7,519 nucleotides of DNA from Pleurocapsa sp. MO_226.B13 (GTDB lineage: Bacteria > Cyanobacteriota > Cyanobacteriia > Cyanobacteriales > Xenococcaceae), in contig JASJEI010000401.1 of assembly GCA_030064795.1 (NCBI GenBank), positions 1 to 7,519 on the forward strand. Direction: 5' to 3'. Shown piece by piece: positions 5,307 through 7,519 of this stretch; the first letter of the stretch is position 1, and every line of letters begins with the position of its first letter. The position numbers and the translations under genes are program-made. The notes under the pieces are model-generated. The model was not told the origin of the DNA. It saw nothing but the letters and a program-made list of their open reading frames with translations, and made no database searches.

Positions 5307-5346
5307 CGATCGCCTAAAGGTTAAGTTCAACAAAAAAAGCGATCGC
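5307..5346 (+). repeat. repeat R2, right copy (40 bp)
   Basis: Direct copy of 4428-4466 with three substitutions and one A-tract indel. Its last octamer is one arm of the terminator hairpin at 5332-5363. Confidence 0.7.
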
Positions 5347-5363
5347 GTTAGTAATGCGATCGC
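5332..5363 (-). terminator. HIP1-built terminator of the secreted protein gene
   Basis: On the minus strand, GCGATCGC, a 9-base loop and a second GCGATCGC are followed by seven T. This is a short but GC-rich stem with a U tract, placed about 36 bases after the stop of the 696-residue protein gene, which is where an intrinsic terminator would sit. The two arms are simply two HIP1 octamers. Confidence 0.65.
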
Positions 5364-5398
5364 CTAAAGTAATTAATCTTACTTAAAAGTGTCTTTGC

Positions 5399-7489
5399 TT
5401 AATCAGCAAAAGCTTCTGGTTGGCGATATTCAGGAGTACCATCTTCATCTTCATCCACAGGATTAGTAGGATCGTCACCTGCTTCATCTTCATCTTCTAA
5501 CAAATCGTCATCACTGTCTAAGTCGAGATAGTCAGGATCTAGATCGCCCTCACCACTAACATCATCACTTTCTACGTCAGTATTTACAGGTTCGTAGACA
5601 TAAGTTGGTACTGGTGTTTGAGGATCGTCGTCAATTGCTTCTACGCTGTCAGGGATAGTATCATCATCACTATCTTTATCTTGATAATCGTATTTACCAT
5701 CTCCATCACTATCGACTAAAAACAGTTCGTTGTTTTCATATTCGACTTCGATAAAGTCAGGAATTCTGTCACCATCACTATCAATTTCTTGGAAGTCATA
5801 GTTACCATCACTGTCACTGTCAAAAGGAGTTGCTGGTGGATTTTCTAAATTAGTTCCTGCTTCTATGGAGTCAAAAATACCATCACCATCACTATCATCA
5901 TCTAAATAGTCTGGAGTAGTATCAGTATCCAAGTAGGTAGCAAGTTGAGAATCTGAAGTAGCATCTGGTTCGCTGTTGACAGGGAAAGAAGTTAGGTTGC
6001 TGTTACCTTTTTCAATTCTGTCAAGAATACCATCGTCATCACTATCCGTGTCGTGATAGTCATAAATATCATCATCATCAGAATTACGTGGCAAACTATA
6101 TTGAGAATCTCCACCGATTCCTGCTTCTGGTGGGTTAGGAATGTTGTTACTAGCCACAGAAGTAGCAGAGGTAATTACACCTAGAGGATAGAGTTCCATT
6201 ACGTCTGCGATATTATCTCCATCATCATCAAAGTCTTGATAGTCTGGTATACCGTCATCGTCATGGTCATAATCTAAAGGATTGGTAGAATTAGGAGCTG
6301 CATCAGGTTTTGTTGGACTACCATAATGCTCGTCTTGGTCTAGAATCCCGTTGTTATCGCTGTCCTCATCCTGGTGACTAGGTTTATCATCATTATCTGG
6401 GTCAGTAGGAATTTTCTTGTTAGGATCGCTAGGATCTTGCTCCATTTCATCCACATCATCGATTCCATCACCATCATCATCGGGATCTTCCACATTGACA
6501 ATTCCATCATTATCGGGATCTTCATCAGGATTTAACTCATCCACATCTAAAATTCCGTTTCCATCACTATCCTCTGTGCTGGAAGTAGTCTCATAATCAC
6601 CAGAATCGGGATTTGTTATTTCTTCAATATTAACTTCTTCATCGGGGGTTACATTAACTGCTTCACCACCCCAAGCCAAGTCACTGACATACATATGACG
6701 AACTTGATTCTTTTCGTTAGAATTAGGAGCAAGTTGATAGACAATTTCGACTTTGTGAGTATCTCCGAGTAAAACTGGCGCAATATTACCTTCTGGACCA
6801 CGAACGCCAGTTGGTTTACCTAAAACACTTCCACCGTTGATCCAAGAATCTTCAATTACGCTTCCTTCTGGTTGGTAAAATTCGATTGGTACTGTACTAC
6901 CAAAACTATTTTCTGCCGAAACAATAATATTTTCTCTGGCTTTGCCACCACCTGCTCCATCTAAGTCGGTAAGGGTAAAGTTAAGATTGCTAACGTCAGC
7001 TTTATCAGTCAACTGGGAATCATTGAAAAACTGTACAGTTAGACGATTGACTTGATTTCTTTTAGTTTTGAGGGAGAACAGGAACATATCTTCCCCATCA
7101 AAACCACCAGTCCCCCAACGAGAGTAATCAACAATTTTAGGTGAATAGGGATAAGGATCGTTATCGCTTTTTCTAGCACCACCCCAACCCCATCTTTGAT
7201 CGACAGTAACTTTTACATACTTGCCAGATGGTTGATGATAATAAACACGATACAAATCATCGCGGGTGCCATTACTACCACTATCTGTTACCCAGCCATC
7301 AGGATCGGCAGCCAATACTTCTGACCAATCTAGAATACGAGCATTATCACCACCAACTTCAGGAGTGGTTTCGTTATTGTTGTTGCTACTATCATCATTA
7401 GCTGTTGCAGGTTGTACAATTAAACCTGCTGTCAAAAAAGCCATAAAGGTAAAAGCAGTAAGATTTTTTAGATTGATAAATTTAAGCAT
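5399..7489 (-). CDS. exported Asp-rich protein with thrombospondin type 3-like calcium repeats
   Basis: This 696-residue protein starts with a signal peptide: Lys near the start, a hydrophobic core (TAFTFMAFLTAGLIV) and a likely cut after ATA at residue 30. Residues about 50-280 form a distinct Gly/Trp-rich, probably beta-sheet domain (RWGWGG at 99-104, HMYVSDLAWGG at 265-275) that I cannot name. From about 305 to 690 the chain is Asp-rich, with repeated DxDGDGIxDxxE motifs as in thrombospondin type 3 and related calcium-binding repeats. From 406 on, a longer unit of about 25 residues recurs six times (406, 469, 521, 557, 593, 648), of the form D.DG..DY.D.DSD.D.I.D..E. Linkers between units vary in length. 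Each Asp-rich loop should bind calcium and stiffen the stalk outside the cell. There is no C-terminal anchor, PEP-CTERM or beta-barrel, so the protein is probably secreted or held by partners. The stop is followed by a terminator. Only 30 bases lie upstream, so no promoter can be judged. The precise role, such as adhesion or matrix, is unknown. Confidence 0.88.
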   Translation of the reverse strand: MLKFINLKNLTAFTFMAFLTAGLIVQPATANDDSSNNNNETTPEVGGDNARILDWSEVLAADPDGWVTDSGSNGTRDDLYRVYYHQPSGKYVKVTVDQRWGWGGARKSDNDPYPYSPKIVDYSRWGTGGFDGEDMFLFSLKTKRNQVNRLTVQFFNDSQLTDKADVSNLNFTLTDLDGAGGGKARENIIVSAENSFGSTVPIEFYQPEGSVIEDSWINGGSVLGKPTGVRGPEGNIAPVLLGDTHKVEIVYQLAPNSNEKNQVRHMYVSDLAWGGEAVNVTPDEEVNIEEITNPDSGDYETTSSTEDSDGNGILDVDELNPDEDPDNDGIVNVEDPDDDGDGIDDVDEMEQDPSDPNKKIPTDPDNDDKPSHQDEDSDNNGILDQDEHYGSPTKPDAAPNSTNPLDYDHDDDGIPDYQDFDDDGDNIADVMELYPLGVITSATSVASNNIPNPPEAGIGGDSQYSLPRNSDDDDIYDYHDTDSDDDGILDRIEKGNSNLTSFPVNSEPDATSDSQLATYLDTDTTPDYLDDDSDGDGIFDSIEAGTNLENPPATPFDSDSDGNYDFQEIDSDGDRIPDFIEVEYENNELFLVDSDGDGKYDYQDKDSDDDTIPDSVEAIDDDPQTPVPTYVYEPVNTDVESDDVSGEGDLDPDYLDLDSDDDLLEDEDEAGDDPTNPVDEDEDGTPEYRQPEAFAD

Positions 7490-7519
7490 CTGAATTAACT
7501 TTCTATGTTCCCAAATAAA

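Larger units (their letters stand above)
5146..5398. other. intergenic region with HIP1 hairpins and repeat copies
   Basis: No gene is supported between the two convergent genes. The region holds a HIP1 hairpin (5184-5213), a short R1 copy (5204-5223), the right R2 copy (5307-5346) and the terminator of the minus-strand secreted protein gene. Confidence 0.55.

Noticed and set aside
6340..6525. Minus-strand Met/Ile-rich open frame
   Set aside because: Out-of-frame reading of the Asp-codon repeats of the secreted protein gene.
7266..7493. Plus-strand open frame of 75 codons with a hydrophobic Leu run
   Set aside because: Antisense of the signal-peptide and N-terminal part of the secreted protein; the Leu/Ser run mirrors Asn/Asp codons.

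Overview
The window comes from a cyanobacterium. The octamer GCGATCGC (HIP1, a cyanobacterial hallmark) occurs about 16 times. The DNA is AT-rich, and the gene content fits: a PAS/GAF histidine kinase, DUF433/DUF5615 toxin-antitoxin genes, ISAs1 remnants and an Asp-rich calcium-repeat secreted protein. A large-genome, repeat-rich lineage such as Pleurocapsales or a relative is a guess only.

Left part (1-2457). Three genes lie on the minus strand in the order RHH protein (2457 to 2176), sensor histidine kinase (2073 to 319) and the N-terminus of a C39 peptidase of the NHLM-type bacteriocin exporter kind (266 to 78). The exporter gene is broken. Its family similarity stops at codon 47, where a 126-bp element with about 35-bp imperfect terminal inverted repeats begins. 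That element's other end is the first base of the window.

Middle part (2458-4152). A small two-helix membrane protein gene is followed by a run of decaying DNA. This holds a minus-strand ORF without a good start, a second coding-like remnant, an ISAs1-family transposase fragment with two frameshifts, and an orphan C-terminally altered Gp49/HigB-type toxin. A perfect 13-bp palindrome abuts the toxin's start codon.

Right-middle part (4153-5398). A compact DUF433 (VapB45-like) / DUF5615 (VapC45-like PIN) pair has 17-nt overlapping reading frames. It is flanked on both sides by the same two HIP1-containing repeats in the same order, an island-like layout. The right outer repeat also forms part of a HIP1-built terminator for the next gene.

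Right part (5399-7489). One minus-strand gene encodes a 696-residue exported protein with a signal peptide, an N-terminal beta-rich-looking domain and a long Asp-rich tail of thrombospondin-type-3-like repeats.

I do not see a clearly undescribed multi-gene system. The most informative signals are the transposon end inside the exporter gene, the paired repeats around the toxin-antitoxin pair and the palindrome on the orphan toxin gene. No tRNA, rRNA or CRISPR array was seen.
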